From Streptomyces sp. NRRL F-5122 (lineage in GTDB: Bacteria; Actinomycetota; Actinomycetes; Streptomycetales; Streptomycetaceae), in contig NZ_LMWH01000299.1 in NCBI RefSeq assembly GCF_001507435.1, positions 1 to 20,448 on the forward strand: DNA of 20,448 bases, in the 5' to 3' direction. Below the pieces are notes generated by a model. It did no database searches, had not been told where the DNA came from, and was given only the letters and a program-made list of their open reading frames with translations. The translations under genes and the position numbers were made by a program. Numbering within the stretch: position 1 is the first letter of the stretch; every line of letters starts with the position of its first letter. Shown here piece after piece: positions 14,199 to 20,448 of this stretch.

Positions 14199-15632
14199 AT
14201 GGGCAGTGGCGGACGGCCGCCGGCCCCGGGCTCCGGCGAGCCGCAGCGCCCGAGATCGGTAGAGGGCCACGCACAGGGGCGCCTCGAACGCGTGCGTGCT
14301 GCCGTGGCGGCGCAGGCCGTCAAGGGGGCCGCTCGTACCCGGGCCCTCGTGAGCCGGGTCGAGCAGACTCCCGCGCCCCCGGGGCCGTTCCGCCCCGGCT
14401 TCTGGCGCAGTCCCCTCCGCGGGCCCTGGCTGACGTCCGTGTTCGGCCTGGTACTGCTGATCGGCATCCCGCTGCTCTTCGTCACCGGGATGCTCTCCTA
14501 CGCCTCCTACAACCCGGGACTCGACCGCATCAACGATCAGACCCCGGACAAGGGCCTTTTGGGCTTCTACCTCTTTGCCTGGCCCACTCATCCTTACTGG
14601 CTGTACCGGCTTACCCAGGGCGTGCACGTGACGCTCGGCGTGGTCCTCGTGCCCGTACTGTTGGCCAAGTTGTGGTCAGTGATCCCGAAGCTGTTCGAGT
14701 GGCTGCCGGTCCGCTCCGTCGCCCACGGACTGGAGCGGTTGTCCCTGCTGATGCTGGTCGGCGGGGTGATCTTCGAATTCGTCACCGGGATCATCAACAT
14801 CCAGCTTTTCTACGTCTTTCCGGGCTCCTTCTACACCCTGCACTTCTACGGCGCCTGGGTGTTCATCGCCGCCTTCGTCGTCCACGTGAGCCTCAGACTC
14901 GGCCGGATGATCCGCGCCCTGCGCTCCCGCAGCCTGGCCGCGGAACTGCGCACCGACCTCGCCCACACACGGCCAGAACCCCCGGACCCCGACGGACTGG
15001 TCCCGACCGCCCCGGCCCCGCCGACGATGACCCGGCGCGGTGCGCTCGCCATGGTGGGGGGCGGATCGCTGCTCCTCCTCGTGGCTACGGCAGGACAGAG
15101 CATCGGCGGCTGGCTGCGCAGCACCGCCCTCCTCGCGCCGCACAACCGTCCTCCGGGCAGCGGCCCGAACGGCTTCCAGATCAACAAGACGGCAGCTTCC
15201 GTCGGCGTAACCTCCGTACACGTCGGACCAAGCTGGCGACTGGAGATCCACGGCCCCGATGGGACGCTCGTCTTCACTCGCGCACAGCTCCTCGCAATGC
15301 CCCAGCATGCCGCCGCGCTGCCGATTGCCTGCGTGGAAGGGTGGTCTACCCCCAACCAGCAGTGGAGCGGGCTTCGGCTGGCCGACCTCGCCGCCCTGAC
15401 GGGCCTCCCCCAAGCCGGCAGCGTCCTGGTGCAATCCGTCCAACCACCCGGCCCCTACAGCTCGGTGGTCCTGCGGGGCAATCAGATCCACGACCCTCGA
15501 TCGCTTCTCGCCCTGCGCGTGAACGGCGCGAACCTCTCGCTCGATCACGGTTACCCAGCCCGCGTCATCGTCCCGGCCAACCCCGGAGTGAACAACACCA
15601 AGTGGGTACACCGGCTCACTTTCAGGACGTGA
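14199..15632 (+). CDS. Cytochrome b561-like/molybdopterin oxidoreductase fusion
   Basis: 477 residues from ATG 14199. After a basic, disordered N terminus come four membrane helices: about 76-98 (SVFGLVLLIGIPLLFVTGML), 137-158 (LTQGVHVTLGVVLVPVLLAKL), 183-203 and 215-235 (YGAWVFIAAFVVHVSL). Conserved His residues in THPYWL, GVHV, TLHFYG and FVVHVSL are candidate haem b ligands, as in cytochrome b561-type domains. A fifth hydrophobic segment follows TMTRRGALAMVGGG (277-305), which has a Tat-like twin Arg. Residues 320-475 form an extracytoplasmic sulfite-oxidase-type molybdopterin domain (WRLEIHGPDGT ... LPIACVEGWSTPNQQWSGLRLADLA), with Cys378 the likely Mo ligand. The protein would pass electrons between the membrane and an external substrate, which is unknown. 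It is first in an operon with two downstream genes. Confidence 0.88.
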   Translation: MGSGGRPPAPGSGEPQRPRSVEGHAQGRLERVRAAVAAQAVKGAARTRALVSRVEQTPAPPGPFRPGFWRSPLRGPWLTSVFGLVLLIGIPLLFVTGMLSYASYNPGLDRINDQTPDKGLLGFYLFAWPTHPYWLYRLTQGVHVTLGVVLVPVLLAKLWSVIPKLFEWLPVRSVAHGLERLSLLMLVGGVIFEFVTGIINIQLFYVFPGSFYTLHFYGAWVFIAAFVVHVSLRLGRMIRALRSRSLAAELRTDLAHTRPEPPDPDGLVPTAPAPPTMTRRGALAMVGGGSLLLLVATAGQSIGGWLRSTALLAPHNRPPGSGPNGFQINKTAASVGVTSVHVGPSWRLEIHGPDGTLVFTRAQLLAMPQHAAALPIACVEGWSTPNQQWSGLRLADLAALTGLPQAGSVLVQSVQPPGPYSSVVLRGNQIHDPRSLLALRVNGANLSLDHGYPARVIVPANPGVNNTKWVHRLTFRT

Positions 15633-15634
15633 CC

Positions 15635-16138
15635 ATGGCACGCTTCGTCCGCTGGTACGGCTCCGGCCCCCTCCACCTTCTCGTCCTGATCGCCTCGTTC
15701 GCGATCGCCGGCTACGCCATGGTGCGGCTGTTCGCTGTCCGCCCGCTCGAGGTCGCGATCTGGTTCGTCGGCGCGGCAATCCTCCACGACCTGATCCTGC
15801 TGCCCCTGTACTCACTCGCCGACCTGTCGGCACACGCTGTCCTACGGCATCGCGCCACCCGCATGCCACAACCGCCGTGGATCAACTACCTGCGCGTACC
15901 CACCTTTCTCTCCGGTGTGCTCCTGCTCGTCTGGTTCCCCCTCATCTTCGCCTTGTCGACCCCCTACCCAGGCGCCACCCGGTTGTCCATAGACGTCTAC
16001 CTCGGCCGGTGGCTGGCCGTCACCGCGGTGCTCTTCGCTGCCTCCGCCATGGCCTTCGCTCTCAAACTCCGCCGCGTCCGGCGGGTCGCCCGCGCCGGCG
16101 AGGAACGACCTGCACCAGGTCATGACGCCGCATCGTGA
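15635..16138 (+). CDS. Small integral membrane protein in the oxidoreductase operon
   Basis: 167 residues from ATG 15635, 2 bases after the oxidoreductase stop, with AGGA 8 bases upstream; a GTG at 15629 overlapping that stop is an alternative. Four membrane segments are seen: LHLLVLIASFAIAGYAMVRLF, VAIWFVGAAILHDLILLPLYSLA, YLRVPTFLSGVLLLVWFPLIFAL, and LAVTAVLFAASAMAFALKL, with a basic cytoplasmic tail. A conserved-looking HD pair (AILHDLILLPLY) lies in helix 2. The family is not recognised by name. Its tight coupling to the oxidoreductase suggests a partner in its membrane complex or electron path, which is inference. The last four bases overlap the start of the methyltransferase (GTGA). Confidence 0.8.
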   Translation: MARFVRWYGSGPLHLLVLIASFAIAGYAMVRLFAVRPLEVAIWFVGAAILHDLILLPLYSLADLSAHAVLRHRATRMPQPPWINYLRVPTFLSGVLLLVWFPLIFALSTPYPGATRLSIDVYLGRWLAVTAVLFAASAMAFALKLRRVRRVARAGEERPAPGHDAAS

Positions 16139-16812
16139 CGACCGATGAGGACGGCTCGCCCTGCACCGAAGGAGACCCCTTTGCGCTCGCCTTGGAGGTT
16201 GGCCACGGGCCGGTGTATCTGCGGCTGGCGGACGGGGGTCGGATCCGGATGCCGGTGAATCGCTGGTATGCGCATCCCACCGTGGCCGACGAATCAGTAC
16301 TCAACCGCTGCGTCGGCCCCGTTCTCGACGTCGGCTGCGGACCGGGCCGGCTCTGCCGGGCGCTCCTGAGTCGCGGAGTCTTCGCACTCGGCGTCGACGT
16401 AACCCCCCGCGCGGCGGCCCACACCATCGCTTTCGGCGGAATCGCACTGTGCCGATCGGTGTTCGACCGGCTACCAGCAGAGGGAGGCTGGCAGACCGTT
16501 CTACTGATCGACGGCAACATCGGAATCGGCGGCGACCCACGCGCCCTGCTGGGCCGCTGTATCCAGCTCACCACTCCGGCGGGCCTTCTCCTCGTCGAAG
16601 TCGACCCCGACGATGTCGAGGAACGCTGCACCGCTCAGTTCGAAAACATTCATGGCCACGAAGGCCCGCCGTTTCCCTGGGCACGTCTGGGAGCACCAGC
16701 GCTCCACAGACTCGCCGAGGACCTTGCCCTCAGCGTCACCGACCAGTGGATATACGGCCGCCGACGCTTCCTCGTCGTCGGCCGCCAGGACTCGGCCTCG
16801 GGACCATGCTGA
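16135..16812 (+). CDS. Class I SAM-dependent methyltransferase
   Basis: 225 residues from GTG 16135, which overlaps the previous stop by four bases, indicating translational coupling. Motif I of the Rossmann fold is VLDVGCGPGRLCRAL (about residues 63-77). The acidic end of strand 2 is FALGVDVTPRAA (about 83-94), and a motif-II-like strand is WQTVLLIDGNIGIGGD (about 120-135). LLLVEVDPDD follows as a later strand. The fold matches methyltransferases acting on small molecules or lipids; the acceptor cannot be told. The sequence before motif I (GPVYLRLADGGRIRMPVNRWYA) is unusual and may form a lid. It is third in the oxidoreductase operon. Intact. Confidence 0.87.
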   Translation: MTTDEDGSPCTEGDPFALALEVGHGPVYLRLADGGRIRMPVNRWYAHPTVADESVLNRCVGPVLDVGCGPGRLCRALLSRGVFALGVDVTPRAAAHTIAFGGIALCRSVFDRLPAEGGWQTVLLIDGNIGIGGDPRALLGRCIQLTTPAGLLLVEVDPDDVEERCTAQFENIHGHEGPPFPWARLGAPALHRLAEDLALSVTDQWIYGRRRFLVVGRQDSASGPC

Positions 16813-16906
16813 TGAAGCGGGGCCGCCACGCCACGCGACAGCGGGGAGACATGACGTACAGGCGGGCGCCAGGCCGTGCCACTCGGTCGGGGCAACTGCC
16901 GGTAAC

Positions 16907-16934
16907 CAGCACGTGCGATGCGCCGATCGTGCTG
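16907..16934. terminator. 7-bp hairpin after the oxidoreductase operon
   Basis: CAGCACG (16907-16913) and CGTGCTG (16928-16934) are exact complements around a 14-base loop. The hairpin lies 95 bases after the methyltransferase stop and 140 bases before the next start, a plausible but weak terminator. The rest of the gap 16813-17076 shows no gene. Confidence 0.35.
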
Positions 16935-17076
16935 ATTGGCTGGAGGGGAATCCACCGTTGAGGGAGACTAAGATCCATAACACCCGTCAGGCACCGGGGG
17001 AGACCAACGGCGCAGGCAACTGCTCACGTCGTCCCGGCCGGGCCGCGTCCGGCACAAGGTGGACGGGCTGCAACGC

Positions 17077-18909
17077 ATGAGTACGCGGCCGATCGGTGAC
17101 CACGCCCTGTTGTCCGACTGCCGCTCGGCCGCGCTGGTGACCTCCGACGGCTCGGTGGACTGGCTGTGCCTGCCCCGGTTCGACAGCCCAGCGATCTTCG
17201 CCCGGCTCCTCGACGAGGACGCCGGCCACTGGTCCATCCGCCCTATCACCGGCCCGGTCGACATCAGCCGCCGTTACATCGAGGACACCCTCGTTCTGGA
17301 GACGGTCTTCCGCACAAAGGGGGGCACGGCAGTCCTCCGGGACGCCCTTGCCCTGGGACGACGCGAACGCGGACACGCGCTCGGCACCGCTTCCCCCGGA
17401 ACGCTGCTCCGGCAGATCACCTGCACCGAAGGGCAAGTGGACATCGAGATCACCTACGCGCCACGCCCGGAGTTCGGACTCGTCCACCCACTCCTCTCAA
17501 CCGTGCGAGGCGGGCTCGCGGCGTACGGGGGCGCCCATGTCCTGCTGCTGTCGAGCCCCGTCGACCTGCGGGTGAGCGGCTCCACAGCGCACGGCCGAAT
17601 CCCACTCGCGGCGGGACACCGCCTCGGATTCGCCCTGCACGTCGCACCAGCGTGGGAAAACAAGTCAGTGGGCTGGCGGGCAGGGCGGATCCGACACCGC
17701 ATGTCCAACACCATCAAAGGCTGGCGCTCCTGGTCCAAGCTCCACCGCGGCTACGTCGGCCCCTGGCAGGACGAGGTGAGCCACAGCGGACGCGTACTGC
17801 GAGCCCTGACCTTCGCTCCCACCGGAGCCATCGTCGCCGCAGCCACCACCTCTCTACCTGAGACAACGGGCGGGATGCGTAACTGGGACTACCGCTACAC
17901 CTGGGTCCGCGACGCAAGTTTCACCCTGCAAGCGCTCGCCACGGCCGCCTGCGAGAAAGAGAAGAACCGGTTCTTCGACTTCCTCGCCCGGGCCGCGGCA
18001 ACCCAACTTGACCGTGGCATCGACCTGCAGATCATGTACGGCATCGGCGGAGAACACGACCTGAGCGAGCGGCTCCTCCCCCACCTGACCGGCTGGCGCA
18101 ACAGCCGCCCCGTTCGGATCGGCAACGACGCTTGGCGCCAACGCCAACTCGACGTCTACGGTGAACTCCTCGACGCCGCCCACGAATGCCTCCCACCCGG
18201 AGAGCGCCTGGACCCGCCCACCCGCGCCTTCCTGGCCCAAGCGGCCGACACAGCCGCCCGCCGCTGGACCGAGCCCGATCAAGGCATCTGGGAGAGGCGC
18301 GGACCCAGCAAACACTTCCTGCACTCGAAACTGATGTGCTGGGTCGCGCTGGACCGCGCCATCTCCATGGCCCCCGCCCTCCAGGCCCACGAACGCGTAC
18401 CCCATTGGCGCCACGAGCGAGACAACGTCCGCCATGCCATCGAAGAGCGCGGCTGGAGCCCCCGTTCGGGTGCCTTCACCCAGGCGTTCGGCAGTGACGA
18501 ACTGGACGCCTCCGCGCTGATGCTGCCCATCGTCGGCTTCCTGCCTCCGCAGGACCCTCGTGTTCAGTCCACCGTGCTCACCATCGCCACCCAGCTCACC
18601 GACCACAACGGCCTAGTGCGCCGCTACGTGGGCGACGAGATCAAGGAAGCGGAAGGAGCCTTCCTGCTCTGCACCTTCTGGCTCGCCCACGCTCTCGCCC
18701 TGACCGGTCATGTCGTCCGTGCGCGACAGGTGTTCCAGGCCGCTCTCGCACGCGCCAACGACCTCGGCCTGCTTGCCGAGGAAACGGACCCCAACACGGG
18801 AGAAGCCCTGGGCAACTACCCCCAAGCCTTCAGCCACATCGGACTCATCAACGCCGCCCGTGCCGTCCGCGACGCCGAACAACATCCCCCGTCGCAAGGA
18901 GTCGAGTAA
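17077..18909 (+). CDS. Glycoside hydrolase family 15 protein (glucoamylase/trehalase-like)
   Basis: 610 residues from ATG 17077, starting RPIGDHALLSDCRSAALV, the standard N terminus of actinobacterial GH15 proteins. A GTG at 17059 would add six atypical residues. The first 230 residues are the beta-sandwich domain (SDGSVDWLCLPRFDSPAIFARLL). The catalytic (alpha/alpha)6 barrel starts near residue 260, with GGMRNWDYRYTWVRDASFTL (about 266-285) lining the -1 subsite. The likely general acid is Glu526 in KEAEGAFLLCTFWL, and the late signature LGNYPQAFSHIGLINAA lies near 578. No signal peptide, so it should be cytoplasmic and act on alpha-glucans or trehalose; substrate not decidable here. The frame is intact and the gene appears to have its own promoter region. 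Neighbouring genes do not share an obvious pathway with it. Confidence 0.92.
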   Translation: MSTRPIGDHALLSDCRSAALVTSDGSVDWLCLPRFDSPAIFARLLDEDAGHWSIRPITGPVDISRRYIEDTLVLETVFRTKGGTAVLRDALALGRRERGHALGTASPGTLLRQITCTEGQVDIEITYAPRPEFGLVHPLLSTVRGGLAAYGGAHVLLLSSPVDLRVSGSTAHGRIPLAAGHRLGFALHVAPAWENKSVGWRAGRIRHRMSNTIKGWRSWSKLHRGYVGPWQDEVSHSGRVLRALTFAPTGAIVAAATTSLPETTGGMRNWDYRYTWVRDASFTLQALATAACEKEKNRFFDFLARAAATQLDRGIDLQIMYGIGGEHDLSERLLPHLTGWRNSRPVRIGNDAWRQRQLDVYGELLDAAHECLPPGERLDPPTRAFLAQAADTAARRWTEPDQGIWERRGPSKHFLHSKLMCWVALDRAISMAPALQAHERVPHWRHERDNVRHAIEERGWSPRSGAFTQAFGSDELDASALMLPIVGFLPPQDPRVQSTVLTIATQLTDHNGLVRRYVGDEIKEAEGAFLLCTFWLAHALALTGHVVRARQVFQAALARANDLGLLAEETDPNTGEALGNYPQAFSHIGLINAARAVRDAEQHPPSQGVE

Positions 18910-19011
18910 AACCGTCCCCTACACGGATCGAGGACTGCCTCACGTACGCAGCTGGGGGCAGGCCAGCGTGGATGACTCACCCTGCGCACCCGTCTCTCTA
19001 CAGTGAGCGGC

Positions 19012-19605
19012 ATGCGAGGACACCCGCCCCTGACAGCCGTAGCGGCCACGGCGGCACTGCTGGCGTGCGCTTCTTGCTCCGGCACGTCAGAGCACGCCCC
19101 CAGCGCACACCCGCCCGCCACGGCCACCACACGCACCACCACCGCGTCCGCCGGACCACTCGCCCTCACGCGAGGACAGGGATTCGACCGCACCGGAGCA
19201 TTCACCTCGCTCATGACCTGCGACGACCCAAGGGATTACTCGCCAGGCCTGAACTTCGCGAACGTGCCGACCGGAACACGGGAACTCGCCCTGACCATGG
19301 TCGACCTTGATAACCACAAGATTCACTGGCTCCAACTCGGGATTCCCCCGAGTGCCCACGGAATCAGCGCCCACCGCCTTCTCCCAGGCGCCCGTGAGGC
19401 ACTCAACGACTTCGGGGAAGCCACCTACGACGGACCATGCCCTCCCCACGGCAAAACCCACAGGTACCAGCTGACGCTGTACGCGCTTCACAAACCGATC
19501 CCAACCTCCTTCGACGGCAGCACACCACCGACCCGGACTCTGCAGGAGATCAAGCAGCGAGCCTTCGCCTCGGCGGTACTAGTGATCCCCTACACACGCC
19601 ACTGA
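19012..19605 (+). CDS. PEBP-like (YbhB/YbcL) lipoprotein
   Basis: 197 residues from ATG 19012; GTG 19003 is an equally open start and neither has a strong ribosome binding site. A signal peptide (LTAVAATAALLACASC) carries lipobox candidates LLAC or CASC near residue 20, followed by a Thr/Ala-rich linker. The mature part has the phosphatidylethanolamine-binding protein pattern: SPGLNFANVPTGTRELALTMVDLD, then HWLQLGIPP, and GEATYDGPCPPHGKTHRYQLTLYAL. The canonical DPDAP is altered to VDLDNHK, but the GPCPP-HRY signature is intact. PEBP members bind anionic ligands in a small pocket; bacterial roles are poorly known. Probably anchored to the outer membrane face and independent of its neighbours. 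Confidence 0.85.
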   Translation: MRGHPPLTAVAATAALLACASCSGTSEHAPSAHPPATATTRTTTASAGPLALTRGQGFDRTGAFTSLMTCDDPRDYSPGLNFANVPTGTRELALTMVDLDNHKIHWLQLGIPPSAHGISAHRLLPGAREALNDFGEATYDGPCPPHGKTHRYQLTLYALHKPIPTSFDGSTPPTRTLQEIKQRAFASAVLVIPYTRH

Positions 19606-19831
19606 CACCACCGAGGGCCACCACGTCTCCGACGTCACAGCCTCCCGGACAGCGGCCGGCCAGGTCGGCCTGGCGGGCGGCACGGGGCGCCAACGTCATC
19701 GGTCCGATCCAACCCCGGCGGGCCACGGCGATCTGGGACGGCAGCGGCGATACCAGGTCGACGGCCCTGCCCCGTGACCAGTTCTCCAGCAGCCCCTCGG
19801 TCGTCTCGACCGCGGACACCACCAAGGTCAC
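19550..19831 (-). CDS. Small hypothetical ORF, second in a minus-strand pair
   Basis: The frame from GTG 19831 gives 93 residues; TTG 19825, 5 bases after a GGAGG (complement of about 19832-19836), is a better-spaced start. The first half (LVVSAVETTEGLLENWSRGRAVDLVSPLP) looks like protein, the second half (CPGGCDVGDVVALGGVSGV) less so, and its 3' end overlaps the intact PEBP gene by 56 bases. It may be a truncated gene whose original 3' part has been lost. It starts about 20 bases after the previous minus-strand ORF, so they may have been co-transcribed. Not recognised. Confidence 0.35.
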   Translation of the reverse strand: MTLVVSAVETTEGLLENWSRGRAVDLVSPLPSQIAVARRGWIGPMTLAPRAARQADLAGRCPGGCDVGDVVALGGVSGVCRGSLVPPRRRLAA

Positions 19832-19849
19832 CTCCAGATTCCCCTCACC

Positions 19850-20196
19850 TCAGGTGTTCCACAGGGTCCAGCCCTGGAGCCTGGGCGCGACGCCGAGGCG
19901 CGCGCACGCCTCCTCGTAGCTCTCCTGCACCCCGGCCGGCATGACCTGCGGCCTGAACACGGCGGCGCCGACCAGTCTGGTCAAGGGCCGGTCCTCCTCC
20001 GTGCATCCATCTCCCGGGAAGTGGTAGCTGCGCAGGGTCCGGGCCAGCGCGTTCACACTCGCCTGGAGCGGTGCCGCATCCTCGGGGTCGTCCGGAAGGC
20101 AGACCCAGCCCTCCCGGGAGGCATCCACACTGACGCGGTGGGCAGGCGCTCGATCTCCCGGAGATAGTCCCCTCTACCAAGCTCGGGTGCGGTCAT
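19850..20196 (-). pseudogene. Small conserved-looking protein, single frameshift
   Basis: From ATG 20196 the frame reads MTAPELGRGDYLREIERLPT and then degenerates. The adjoining frame, open from about 20128, reads SVDASREGWVCLPDDPEDAA ... SVNALARTLRSYHFPGDGCTEED, then LTRLVGAAVFRPQVMP ... YEEACARLGVAPRLQGWTLWNT and stops at 19850. One base added near 20130 would give a single protein of about 115 residues. GTG 20128 could start a shorter intact product of 92 residues. The sequence is compact and protein-like, but no family is recognised. Confidence 0.5.
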
Positions 20197-20345
20197 AGCG
20201 GGAAGTGTCGCAGCACGGCACCCGGCGCCGGCACCGGTTATCGGCGGGGGCACACACGTGCGACCGGCCGGCCCGGGGGCCGTTGTCAGCGGCCGCGGCT
20301 AGTGTGCGGCGCAACTGACCGTATGCCCCATAACCGGGAGGAATC

Positions 20346-20448
20346 ATGACCTCACGCCTCAACCCGTACCTGATGTTCGCCGGCGACGCCCGGCAGGCCC
20401 TTCAGTTCTACAAGGAGGTCTTCGGCGGCACCCTGGTGCTCAGCACCT
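20346..20448 (+). CDS. VOC family protein, 5' part (runs off the window)
   Basis: ATG 20346 follows GGGAGGA with close spacing. The 34 visible codons read MTSRLNPYLMFAGDARQAL then QFYKEVFGGTLVLST. This is the first beta-alpha-beta unit of a PhnB/YjdN-like vicinal oxygen chelate protein: NPYLMF strand, the amphipathic helix ARQALQFYKEVFGG and the next strand. The family binds a metal or antibiotic in a paired-domain fold; the specific activity cannot be judged from the fragment. Confidence 0.85.
   Translation, partial: MTSRLNPYLMFAGDARQALQFYKEVFGGTLVLST

Noticed and set aside
13667..15634. Very long plus-strand frame leading into the small membrane protein
   Set aside because: Only 15635-16138 is membrane-protein-like; the upstream part is antisense to GtrA and out of frame with the oxidoreductase.
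1..20448. CRISPR arrays
   Set aside because: No regularly spaced identical repeats with unique spacers were seen; the only tandem repeat has no spacers.

Overview
The window looks like a piece of a Streptomyces chromosome or a close actinomycete relative. GC content is very high, third codon positions are G/C-rich, GTG starts are frequent, and the recognisable families are typical of that genus: a lipobox lipoprotein, an RHH/Fic-like toxin-antitoxin pair, GT87 and GtrA membrane proteins, and a GH15 hydrolase. No tRNA, rRNA or CRISPR array was seen.

Left part (1-2632): the tail of an unknown gene, a very GC-rich hairpin, a lipoprotein, a truncated cysteine-motif protein and a luciferase-like flavin oxidoreductase. 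Middle part (about 2.7-10.8 kb): an accessory, decaying zone. It holds two IS21-type (istA/istB) remnants, a frameshifted PH-domain membrane protein, an intact P-loop kinase-like protein beside a frameshifted tyrosine-recombinase-like gene, a membrane-anchored protein, the tail of an alpha/beta hydrolase and an intact pyridoxamine-oxidase-like gene. It also holds a prepilin peptidase broken at its catalytic GxGD motif, an apparently intact RHH antitoxin/Fic-like toxin pair with a candidate operator, a 15-bp tandem repeat and a low-complexity stretch. A 45-46 bp imperfect inverted repeat brackets 6713-8148.

Right part (10.8-19.6 kb): mostly intact and largely concerned with the membrane or cell envelope. 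A family 2 glycosyltransferase (minus) lies next to the remains of an NAD-dependent sugar epimerase. Then come a GT87-type polyprenyl-phosphate mannosyltransferase-like protein (plus) and a GtrA protein (minus). A tight three-gene plus-strand operon follows: a cytochrome b561-like/molybdopterin oxidoreductase fusion, a small integral membrane protein and a SAM methyltransferase. A GH15 glucoamylase/trehalase-like protein and a PEBP-like lipoprotein come next. The polyprenyl-sugar enzymes, GtrA and epimerase remnant suggest glycan or glycolipid assembly at the membrane. The oxidoreductase operon could supply a redox or methylation step, but that link is inference from adjacency.

The far right edge (19.55-20.45 kb) has two small minus-strand ORFs, one frameshifted, and the start of a VOC-family protein.

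A recurring feature is the number of genes whose family sequence continues in another frame after a one-base change, several times in a C or G run. Either the zone is truly decaying or the assembly carries homopolymer indels; raw reads would decide this.
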